In this document: positions 8,258-14,774 of the stretch, in pieces
Numbering within the stretch: position 1 is the stretch's first letter
Layout of the letters: the number at the start of each line of letters is the position of its first letter
NCBI GenBank assembly: GCA_031554275.1
Contig: JAVBKB010000214.1
Coordinates: 1 to 24,899, forward strand
DNA from: JAVBKB01 sp031554275
GTDB lineage: Bacteria; Bacillota; Bacilli; JARBTR01
Direction of reading: 5' to 3'
DNA: 24,899 nt
The notes under the pieces: model-generated
What the model saw: only the letters and a program-made list of their open reading frames with translations
Database searches by the model: none
Told to the model about the DNA's origin: nothing
Made by a program: the position numbers and the translations under genes

Positions 8258-8312
8258 ACTGCACAACTTAACATGTGTCGTATCCTTAATGGGAACATAT
8301 TTTCCAGACAGA
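8258..8312 (-). pseudogene. Small gene remnant, KYVPIK copy 2
   Basis: On the minus strand the sequence encodes SGKYVPIKDTTHVKLC, matching DGKYVPIKNPTN in the decayed gene at 5190-5545. The DNA around GGAAAATATGTTCC is nearly identical in both. Only about 17 codons survive. Confidence 0.5.
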
Positions 8313-8384
8313 ATACGATGTCCGTTTTAAATACTATAAAAAGGGAAGGGTTGTGTAAAAATACTATTCTAAAATCAAGAGACT

Positions 8385-8633
8385 CTATTTCTTTTTTTTA
8401 ATGCTCATACCAATCACCAATCCAATCGCCAATCCAAAGCACATACCAACACTCAATCCTGTAGCTAAATTGTTAAAGAAAAGTTGACCTGTAGTCATCC
8501 CGAGACACATGCCTAGACACATGCCTAAAATCATGTAATTTTCTTCCGGATTGTTTTTCTTGTTTTCAGGGCTTTTATGTTTTTCTGAAATATCTTGCTG
8601 AGCGTTTTCACCTTCGCCATTATCCTTATCCAC
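8385..8633 (-). CDS. Small glycine-zipper-like membrane protein
   Basis: An 82-residue protein starting at GTG, with AAGGAG eight bases upstream. The first 32 residues are very polar and charged. The rest is a hydrophobic stretch packed with small residues in a repeating pattern (GMCLGMCLGM at 37-46, then GLSVGMCFGLAIGLVIGM), ending in SIKKKK. Regular glycines in membrane helices are typical of glycine-zipper proteins that pack tightly or oligomerise. The pattern gives two likely membrane helices with an inside basic tail. Function is unknown; its neighbours are small orphan genes. Confidence 0.65.
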   Translation of the reverse strand: MDKDNGEGENAQQDISEKHKSPENKKNNPEENYMILGMCLGMCLGMTTGQLFFNNLATGLSVGMCFGLAIGLVIGMSIKKKK

Positions 8634-8737
8634 GCTGATTTCTCCTTATAAACTGATTTTAAGCTTGGCAATTACCCTCGTCTAGACAAAACAATTGAAT
8701 AATTGCGATTTTTACCCAATAATTGAGCTTTGACCCG

Positions 8738-8887
8738 CTATAAATTAATATTTTTATCAAATGTCAATTGACGTTCTTTTTCATCAATAAAATGTTCTGT
8801 TGAAGGCTTTACCCTCAATCCCACTACATCAGGCTTTTCACCGTTCTTTATTAAAACAAAAAAGAGGAGTATGGAAATGCTAATACT
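8738..8887 (-). pseudogene. Truncated membrane protein end, GLxxKPxTxHF copy 1
   Basis: An open stretch without a start encodes a hydrophobic segment (ISILLFFVLIKNGEK), then PDVVGLRVKPSTEHFIDEKE and a short tail before a stop. A second remnant at 9590-9725 encodes GLKAKPPTRHFYREKR. The two DNA stretches are about 80% identical over 60 bases. The parent was probably a small membrane protein of unknown family. Confidence 0.55.
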
Positions 8888-8893
8888 GTGCCT

Positions 8894-9499
8894 CTAAAAG
8901 TGAAAATAATTTTTGTAATATTCTCTAATGCTTTTCCCGTCAGCAAACATATCGCCATCATCCCAATACTCTTGCTTTTCAAGCGATGCCGGAAATTGAA
9001 AACTTAAAATAATATCTTTTGACAGACCTTCTTTTATTTCATCTAGTTCAACTTTTCTAACTTTTTTGAAATTATAGACAAGAAAAGAACCAAAGCCATC
9101 AAACAGTAAGTCTGCATATTGTTCGGGAGTCATATCAGCAGCAACCAAAGGAGAGCATACATAAATTATCGTGAATTTAGTGTTGCCTTCAAGAATTCGA
9201 AATTTCCGAAGATCAAACAGTCTGTCTGAGTCTCCTAGTTTACATTCTACCAAATCAAGTTTGTTATCACCAAAGTTCGGGTTGTATTCATTGTTTGTGA
9301 AAAATTTATGCTTACTCTCATCATATTTTGTAAAGCAAATATGGATTTGATATACCCACTTATCGCTTTCTAAAATCTTCTTTGGTTTAATAATTTTCTC
9401 GTCTATATAATCCCAGATGTATCTGTCTAATTCCATTGAAATCCGTGGTCTGTTAAGCACTGAAGCTTCCCTATTCCTAAGTCTTTTTAACTCCACCAT
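8894..9499 (-). CDS. Hypothetical protein, 201 aa
   Basis: I do not recognise this protein. It is a soluble protein with no signal or membrane segment. Strand-like segments (WVYQIHICFTKYD, TKFTIIYVCSPLV) alternate with charged regions, and the tail FADGKSIREYYKNYFHF is aromatic. AAAGGAGG lies close upstream of the ATG and gives high confidence that it is translated. It is flanked on both sides by related membrane-protein remnants (8738-8887 and 9590-9725), as if inserted into or between duplicated cassettes. Immunity function is possible from context only. Confidence 0.7.
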   Translation of the reverse strand: MVELKRLRNREASVLNRPRISMELDRYIWDYIDEKIIKPKKILESDKWVYQIHICFTKYDESKHKFFTNNEYNPNFGDNKLDLVECKLGDSDRLFDLRKFRILEGNTKFTIIYVCSPLVAADMTPEQYADLLFDGFGSFLVYNFKKVRKVELDEIKEGLSKDIILSFQFPASLEKQEYWDDGDMFADGKSIREYYKNYFHF

Positions 9500-9589
9500 A
9501 TTAATGCCTCCTTTACAAAAAGAAAATTCTCTTCATTGGTTGGCTTGTTTGTCTTTCCCTGACACTCTTTGGCTCAATGAAATCTGTGA

Positions 9590-9725
9590 TTTTTTCCAAA
9601 TATCACTCGACATTCGTTTTTCCCTATAAAAATGTCTTGTTGGAGGCTTTGCCTTCAAGCCGCTTCAACATTGAAGACAGTCAGTTATCCCTGCTGATAG
9701 AGAAAAAGAGTGGAAAAAATTAGCC
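9590..9725 (-). pseudogene. Truncated membrane protein end, GLxxKPxTxHF copy 2
   Basis: The minus strand encodes GLKAKPPTRHFYREKRMSS, related to the peptide at 8738-8887. Its upstream hydrophobic part is interrupted by a stop. It lies about 90 bases upstream of the start at 9499. Confidence 0.5.
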
Positions 9726-9778
9726 CTAAGCGTTAACTCATAGACATTTTCCCGCATACCAGTTCAATAAGTAATCAT

Positions 9779-9803
9779 CTTAGAAAATATCATTTTAGTT
9801 CAA
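9779..9803 (-). repeat. Shared 3'-flank motif, copy 3 of 3
   Basis: CTTAGAAAATATCATTTTAG matches the copies at 2287 and 5164. It overlaps the end of the fragment at 9795-9998. Confidence 0.6.
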
Positions 9804-9998
9804 ATTCGGCTCTTTTATCAAAACCCAATTTCCCACAAACCCTACTACATCAAGCTTTCCGCCCATCAACCCGACATACCCTACCACACTCTCCACATGA
9901 CTGGTGTGGTTTTCACAGTTAAATACTATTTGTCGATTATACCTGTATATTAACTTATTTATTTCTTCTGGGCTACTTAATGTCAAATTTCTTATCAA
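9795..9998 (-). pseudogene. C-terminal gene fragment, 67 codons
   Basis: The frame encodes LTLSSPEEINKLIYRYNRQI, continues through NHTSHVESVVGYVG and GGKLDVVGFVGNWVLIKEPN. There is no ATG or GTG start and no ribosome binding site, and an in-frame stop lies just upstream; only a TTG could start it. Its last 35 codons align at DNA level (roughly 70%) with the tail of the decayed gene at 5190-5545. It is most likely the truncated end of a gene, but a short functional protein cannot be excluded. Confidence 0.55.
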
Positions 9999-10121
9999 AA
10001 AAATCTAACTTCTGTAATAACCAATTATGTTATTATATTAGAGTACAATTGAATAGCGATGAGGGCGGTTGGCTAGATTCTAATCGAAAGGAGGACAATC
10101 TTTTCGAAAGGAGTTGATGCC

Positions 10122-10208
10122 ATGTCTGTTTATGAAGCTTTATCAATTATGATTGCATTTGCAACCCTAGTTGCGCTGATTCTGACATTTAATAAACCAA
10201 AAAAATGA
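10122..10208 (+). CDS. Holin-like type I toxin, 28 aa
   Basis: A tiny protein that starts MSVYEALSIMIAFATLVALI and ends LTFNKPKK. It has one membrane helix with a short polar N-terminus and a basic tail, the pattern of the putative holin-like toxin family of Firmicutes (relatives of TxpA-type toxins). Such peptides insert in the membrane and are silenced by an antisense RNA. AAGGAG lies eight bases upstream of the ATG. The leader holds two copies of TCGAAAGGAG, giving a second ribosome-binding-like site 21 bases earlier. A strong hairpin overlaps the stop codon region and should end both the toxin mRNA and an opposing RNA. Confidence 0.8.
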   Translation: MSVYEALSIMIAFATLVALILTFNKPKK

Positions 10209-10314
10209 ACTGCCCTCCGCAAAAGGTAAACAGTTCATTTTTTTTATGACTAACTAGCCTTGCCGCCCTTAAAGCAGTTCTTTTGTACCTTAGTACAGTG
10301 TTGACGCACTGTTC
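10199..10314 (-). ncRNA. Putative antisense RNA antitoxin
   Basis: A perfect TATAAT on the minus strand at 10321-10326 could start an RNA near 10314 that runs toward the toxin gene. It would end at the hairpin 10201-10246, which has a T-tract on this strand too. The RNA would be about 115 bases and overlap the end of the toxin mRNA, as in TxpA/RatA-type pairs. No good -35 was found, so this is inferred mainly from the family. Confidence 0.35.
10201..10246. terminator. Bidirectional terminator of the toxin locus
   Basis: AAAAATGAACTG pairs with CAGTTCATTTTT around an 18-base loop. T-tracts of seven or more follow on both strands. Confidence 0.8.
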
Positions 10315-10803
10315 TTTGTTATTATAAGAATAACACGAATGTTTTATGCTTTCAAGGTGCAATTCGCCCCTGAATCATAGTACAGCTCTCCCATCCAAAT
10401 ACTGAATCGCCGTTGATATTAGTGATAAACAACGTTTATAAAAATATTCAAATAAAGTTAATCAGCTTTGATTGAATTGTTTTAGAAACATCTTCAGTTT
10501 AAATCCTACTTTTAACCAAGCATCACTTTGTACATGAGAATTCACAGTTTGTTTACTAGTATAATTTTATCATGCTACTGAAACTGTCACCAGTCATTTC
10601 AGAAATAAGGCTCAAATCATATTCTTTACTTCTCCCTAATATCTTGCAAATCATCTTATTTATAGCCAATCCTTAGTTAGAGTGGGTAAAACGGAATCGT
10701 ACATCCATCTCACGTCCAGTCATCTAAAAATTTTTTGCTCCTTAGAATAACTCCGTAGAAGGACATTGAAAAGGTCTTTTAAAAAAATGGTTTTACATAC
10801 CAT
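10250..10803. other. Intergenic region, nothing recognised
   Basis: About 550 bases between the toxin locus and the terminator at 10804. A possible plus-strand promoter (TTGACG, 16 bases, TATAAG) lies at 10302-10329, but no gene follows it. No RNA gene or open frame with a binding site was found. Confidence 0.4.
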
Positions 10804-10840
10804 AAAGAAAAACAACTTCAAGCTTGGCTTATTTGAAGTA
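10804..10840 (-). terminator. Probable terminator for leftward transcripts
   Basis: On the minus strand ACTTCAA and TTGAAGT form a seven-bp stem with an 11-base loop, followed by TGTTTTTCTTT. It lies about 180 bases after the rRNA methyltransferase gene. Confidence 0.6.
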
Positions 10841-10873
10841 ATATGAATTTTCATGCTCAATAATTTCGCTTTT

Positions 10874-10991
10874 CTGACATGTTCATGCTAACTAGGCCAA
10901 CTGCTGCACTCACTTAAATTTTGTCAATCTCTTTATTCTTAAAATCTTGTCCAATATTATTAAAGGAGTTGCTCTTCGTAAAGAACGTAAA
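10874..10991 (-). pseudogene. C-terminal gene fragment, QDFKNK family copy 2
   Basis: The minus strand encodes FTFFTKSNSFNNIGQDFKNK then EIDKI and a stop, followed by further similarity (VSAAVGLVS) to the tail of the fragment at 7253-7384. There is no start codon or binding site. It lies directly beyond the end of the rRNA methyltransferase gene. Confidence 0.55.
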
Positions 10992-11020
10992 CTCAAGAAT
11001 TTTTTGCAGTTTCTCCTGAT

Positions 11021-12451
11021 CTATTTTTTATACAGTCCTACCACGCACTCAATATGCCCCGTCATAGGGAACATATCAACAGGTTGCACTTCCTTCACCT
11101 CATAGCCACCGTCCACAAGCACTTGCAAATCACGAGCAAGTGTCGCAGGATTACAGCTAACATAGACAATCCTACTTGGGGCAATATTAACAATGGCGTC
11201 AAGTAACGCACGGTCACAGCCCTTTCGTGGTGGGTCTACTACGACCACATCTGCGTTAAAATCTCTTGCCTCTACTTCATCAAGTACCGTTACCGCTTCA
11301 GCCGAATCGTCTTGATCCACATCTGTAGAAACCTCAGTAACTTCCTTCTTTCCCAAAATTGCTTCAGCAGCTCCAACAATAAATTCTACATTCGAAATGC
11401 CATTCCGTTGGGCATTTCTTTTGGCATCTTCTACTGCCTGGTCAATTATTTCAATGCCGATTACTTGTTTTGCTTGTTTCGCAAGCAAAAGTGAAATAGT
11501 GCCAATCCCGCAATAAGCATCGATGACTATTTCCTCGTCAGTCAGTCCAGCAAACTGAAGTACCTTTTCATAGAGCACTTCGGCTTGAACTGGGTTTACC
11601 TGATAGAAGGAATGTGGAGATATTTCAAATTCTAATCCTGCAATTCGGTCAACAATATAATCCTGCCCCCATAATGTTTTGTTTCGATCTCCCAAGATTA
11701 CATTTGTCACTGTTGGGTTCACATTTAGGACTAGCGATTTTAAATTGGGTAGCGCAGCGACTATTTCATCTGCAATTACTTGCTTATTCGGAATTGTACT
11801 GATTCTTGTCACGAGCACAATCATCAGCTCTCCTGTTTCAGCTGCAAACCTTGCTAACACATGCCGCAAGACACCTGAATGAGTCTGTTCGTTATAGGCT
11901 TTCATCCCATATTTATCACAGATATTTTTTACAATTTGAACGGCTTGATCATTTGCCTCCATTTGGATTAAGCAATGATCCATAGCAACCACATCATGTG
12001 AGCGCTTTGTATAGAATCCAGCAACCAATTTACCAGATTGCTCTGCGATCGGCACCTGCACTTTGTTACGATATTGCCAAGGATCTGTCATCCCAATTAC
12101 AGGTTTCACCTCGACATTTTGTAGCTTACCAATCCGCTCAAGAGCATCTCGAACAATTTTACGCTTCGCTAAGAGCTGTGCATCATAGGAAAGCTGCTGC
12201 AAATGGCAACCCCCACACTGCTTATATACAGGGCAGGCCGGTTCTACTCTGTCGGGGCTTTCCTCGTATATCTCAACCAAACGCCCAAAACCATGGGCTT
12301 TATGCATCTTTGTAATCTTGATTTGTGCTTTCTCGCCTGGAATTCCATAAGGGACAAAGATAGGGATGCCCTCAGGTTTTGCAACACCTGCACCCTCATG
12401 AGTAATATCAACAAAAGTTACGTCTAGTAGTTGGTTCTTTTCAAATGTCAT
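11021..12451 (-). CDS. rlmCD: 23S rRNA (uracil-C5)-methyltransferase, RlmCD/RlmD family
   Basis: A 476-residue cytoplasmic enzyme that methylates uracil C5 in 23S rRNA using S-adenosylmethionine; Gram-positive RlmCD acts at two sites (U747 and U1939). It has an N-terminal TRAM RNA-binding domain (about 1-62) and the iron-sulfur cysteines C73, C79 and C82 (CPVYKQCGGC) plus C160. The SAM loop is DAYCGIGTISLLLAK (311-325), followed by DPPRKG (406-411). The catalytic cysteine is C433 in VSCNPATLARD. An acidic stretch of about 25 residues (368-395) between the SAM loop and DPPRKG looks like an insertion compared with relatives I recall. AAAGGAAC lies about 10 bases upstream of the ATG. The gene is monocistronic. 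Confidence 0.92.
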   Translation of the reverse strand: MTFEKNQLLDVTFVDITHEGAGVAKPEGIPIFVPYGIPGEKAQIKITKMHKAHGFGRLVEIYEESPDRVEPACPVYKQCGGCHLQQLSYDAQLLAKRKIVRDALERIGKLQNVEVKPVIGMTDPWQYRNKVQVPIAEQSGKLVAGFYTKRSHDVVAMDHCLIQMEANDQAVQIVKNICDKYGMKAYNEQTHSGVLRHVLARFAAETGELMIVLVTRISTIPNKQVIADEIVAALPNLKSLVLNVNPTVTNVILGDRNKTLWGQDYIVDRIAGLEFEISPHSFYQVNPVQAEVLYEKVLQFAGLTDEEIVIDAYCGIGTISLLLAKQAKQVIGIEIIDQAVEDAKRNAQRNGISNVEFIVGAAEAILGKKEVTEVSTDVDQDDSAEAVTVLDEVEARDFNADVVVVDPPRKGCDRALLDAIVNIAPSRIVYVSCNPATLARDLQVLVDGGYEVKEVQPVDMFPMTGHIECVVGLYKK

Positions 12452-12597
12452 TTTTTTTAAGTTCCTTTAGTGTATTTTTCGTTACAATCATAACATAATT
12501 ATCAAATGTGATCAGGCAAAATGATGTATTTTCCAGCAGTACTCTTTCTTTTCTCCTTAAAAATCCCCCCGCTAATTTCTACACATTCCCGCAGACT
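12452..12597. other. Upstream region of the rRNA methyltransferase gene
   Basis: About 145 bases that should contain the promoter of the methyltransferase gene. No clear -35/-10 pair is visible. Confidence 0.35.
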
Positions 12598-12749
12598 CCA
12601 TTTCAGATAATTTTCATGAATCACTTTGATCGAATTTCCTAGCTATAGAAATAGCGCATGAAATGGTGAATGAATTTCCTGACTCTCGCTAAAATAGTAT
12701 AAATCAACGTGCTTTACAAAACTCCTTGAATTCAGGCCATCTGAAATGG
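12598..12749. repeat. 152-bp element with perfect 11-bp inverted ends
   Basis: CCATTTCAGAT at the left end is matched by ATCTGAAATGG at the right end. Inside, the arms share only patches (CACTTTGAT against CACGTTGAT). Size and ends resemble a small non-coding mobile element, but no second copy is in the window. Confidence 0.5.
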
Positions 12750-12815
12750 TTTGTTGCAGTTGATGCTAAAGGAATCTCCCTATTAATCCTAGTCTATAAG
12801 ATCTCAGAAAAAGAA

Positions 12816-12853
12816 AAAAACCTTGCTTCAATAAATACCGAAGTAAGGTTTTT
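12816..12853. terminator. Bidirectional terminator after licC
   Basis: AAAAACCTTGCTTC and GAAGTAAGGTTTTT form a 14-bp stem with one mismatch around a 10-base loop. On the minus strand it is followed by a T-rich tail, ending the licC transcript 40 bases after its stop. Confidence 0.8.
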
Positions 12854-12890
12854 GCTTTTCATTCGACATCATGGATGTCTAGTTAACCTC

Positions 12891-13580
12891 TTATACTCGT
12901 ACTAATTTCTCAACACGTTCTAGATCATCTGCTGTGTCGATCTCGAAGCTGTCCTCAGAAGATATTTCAATGACTTTGATCGCCATCATTTGTTTGAAAT
13001 TCATTCTGACGATATCATCCCAATAAAGATCAGTGAAATTCCCTTTTTCAATTGTCTCTTCAATCTTTTCTTTGATGAATCTACCGTCATGTGCATTCCA
13101 GTAAGAAACACCTGACATAATCACACCATTTTGTCCAGATTGAACATTAATGCCAGTCAAAATGTGGTTTTCATCTTTGGTTAACAACCACTCACCTTGA
13201 TATTCTTCACTTCGAACGCCAAAATAGGTAGATTGTTTAATTGCTGGATCGATATAATTCCGATTCAAAAAGACATCGCCATCAAGAACATAACAATCGG
13301 ATAGGAAATCTTTCACCAAGTTCATTGTGAAGAGATTATTATATTGTTCGAACATCTCATTGTATACCAATTTCACACCAAACTTGGCTTCTAAATAGTC
13401 AAACCTTTCATTCAGATATCCAGTGACAATGATAATGTCTTTAATTCCTTTGTCATGAAGAAATTGAATTTGTCTTTCAGTGATTGGTGTCCCATTCACT
13501 TTAACTAATGACTTGGGTGTTTCATCTGTGAAAGGGCGTAACCTAGTGCCCATGCCTGCTGCAAGAATTATTGCTCTCAT
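12891..13580 (-). CDS. licC: LicC, CTP:phosphocholine cytidylyltransferase
   Basis: A 229-residue cytoplasmic enzyme that makes CDP-choline from CTP and phosphocholine. It has the nucleotidyltransferase signature LAAGMGTRLRP (6-16), the TPKSL lysine K23, the metal-site DGD (100-102) and the late DLYWDDIVR (185-193). These match pneumococcal LicC along the whole length as I recall it (LAAGLGSRLRP, DLYWDNMV), and the length is the same. TAGGAG lies 9-10 bases upstream of the ATG. A promoter (13612-13640) and a terminator between licB and licC suggest that licC is transcribed on its own rather than only with licB. Its product supplies LicD. Confidence 0.9.
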   Translation of the reverse strand: MRAIILAAGMGTRLRPFTDETPKSLVKVNGTPITERQIQFLHDKGIKDIIIVTGYLNERFDYLEAKFGVKLVYNEMFEQYNNLFTMNLVKDFLSDCYVLDGDVFLNRNYIDPAIKQSTYFGVRSEEYQGEWLLTKDENHILTGINVQSGQNGVIMSGVSYWNAHDGRFIKEKIEETIEKGNFTDLYWDDIVRMNFKQMMAIKVIEISSEDSFEIDTADDLERVEKLVRV

Positions 13581-13611
13581 TCAATCAATTCTCCTAAGAA
13601 AAATTAACTTA

Positions 13612-13640
13612 ATATTATCGAAGTTATTGTGTAATTGCAA
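13612..13640 (-). promoter_or_regulatory. Promoter of licC
   Basis: TTGCAA and TAATAT on the minus strand are separated by 17 bases, about 30 bases upstream of the licC start codon. Confidence 0.55.
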
Positions 13641-13743
13641 TCCTTTTTGAGAATCAAAAGTGATGGTTTTGAAACATTTTTATATGCATTCTTTTGTTTC
13701 TACTGTTTAGAGGCAGATTTGATTAAATTATGTCCAATTTTAT

Positions 13744-13779
13744 CAAAAAAAAATACTGCATTTACTCATACAGTATTTT
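13744..13779 (-). terminator. Terminator between licB and licC
   Basis: On the minus strand AATACTG and CAGTATT form a stem followed by nine T residues. It begins a few bases after the licB stop and separates licB from licC. Confidence 0.75.
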
Positions 13780-13784
13780 CCGAA

Positions 13785-14774
13785 CTATTCATTCACAGTG
13801 GATAATTGGGGCATGGACTCCTTCGAATTGTTCTGAATGGGTTCCTCTTTCTTGATAACAGTGATAATGGAACCGACAAGAATCAGGAATGACAAAATCA
13901 TCGACTTAATTGTAAACTCTCCGTCTAGGAATACCCAACTAATAACAAATGTCCATGCTACGTAAGTAATATTTGTTGAAGTTCCCCGTACAGGTCCAAT
14001 CGTTTTGATTGCCTTATAGTAAAACATATATGAAAGCGTCCCCACAAATGCTGCTAGAAGAAGTAACCAAATCATATTTGTTTGCACAATCTGAACAGTG
14101 TAGCTGTGACTTGATAGAAGCGGAATTAGAATTGCTCCAAAGACGATAGCCGAAGTTGTTTGTCTAACCAAGGTACTTTCGTAAGGAGTGATTTCTCCAT
14201 CCTTCATCCCATAAGCACAGATGGTGCTTTCTAAACTCCATCCTAAGACGCAGATGATTGCACAAACTACACCCAATATTGCGTTATTTCCCTCAAAGGC
14301 AAGTGCTCCCCCTAAGAGAATGACACTTGCAATGCTTAGTGCCAGCCCAAACCAGTTGAATAAAGTTAATTTATCTCGTAGCACAATAAAGGCAAAGAAA
14401 GCACCTAACGCTGGAAAAAGCGCGGAAATTGCTGTGGTGTAAGAAGCCCCTATATTATTAATTGCCAAGACATACCCCGTCATCCCAATTGGTCCGCCTA
14501 GCAGCGCCCCAAGGACGACAAAGCATCCGCTTCGTGTTTTAAATTTGCGAAGGGTGTTGCCTAAATTCTTTCTTGATATCATGTAGATCCACATCCACAT
14601 TGCTGAGAAGAAATCATGGATGAAAGTAGCTGCGAAGGTATAAACGAGCACTTTAGCTGCGATATCTGCTACAGACGCATCTCCGCCCACAACACCAAGA
14701 ATTGTTGTATCAACACTCCATAAAACTCCGGCAAGAAGACCGAAAATAACTCCTATACTAATCCAACGTTTCAT
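13785..14774 (-). CDS. licB: LicB, choline transporter of the EamA/DMT family
   Basis: A 329-residue membrane protein with about ten hydrophobic helices, the two five-helix EamA halves of the drug/metabolite transporter superfamily. Features matching LicB are the LLAGVLWSVDTTILG start, LGALLGGPIGMTGYVLAINN (92-111) and the second-half GTLSYMFYYKAI followed by GPVRGTSTNITYVAW. LicB takes up choline for surface decoration. The C-terminal 25 residues are polar. Its ATG overlaps the stop of the upstream kinase fusion by four bases (ATGA), so the two are co-translated and co-regulated. A terminator follows, so the fusion and licB form a two-gene operon. Confidence 0.9.
   Translation of the reverse strand: MKRWISIGVIFGLLAGVLWSVDTTILGVVGGDASVADIAAKVLVYTFAATFIHDFFSAMWMWIYMISRKNLGNTLRKFKTRSGCFVVLGALLGGPIGMTGYVLAINNIGASYTTAISALFPALGAFFAFIVLRDKLTLFNWFGLALSIASVILLGGALAFEGNNAILGVVCAIICVLGWSLESTICAYGMKDGEITPYESTLVRQTTSAIVFGAILIPLLSSHSYTVQIVQTNMIWLLLLAAFVGTLSYMFYYKAIKTIGPVRGTSTNITYVAWTFVISWVFLDGEFTIKSMILSFLILVGSIITVIKKEEPIQNNSKESMPQLSTVNE

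Noticed and set aside
10302..10329. Plus-strand promoter (TTGACG, 16 bases, TATAAG) beyond the toxin gene
   Set aside because: A fair match, but no gene or terminator-bounded RNA follows it. It overlaps a palindrome that also gives the minus-strand TATAAT.
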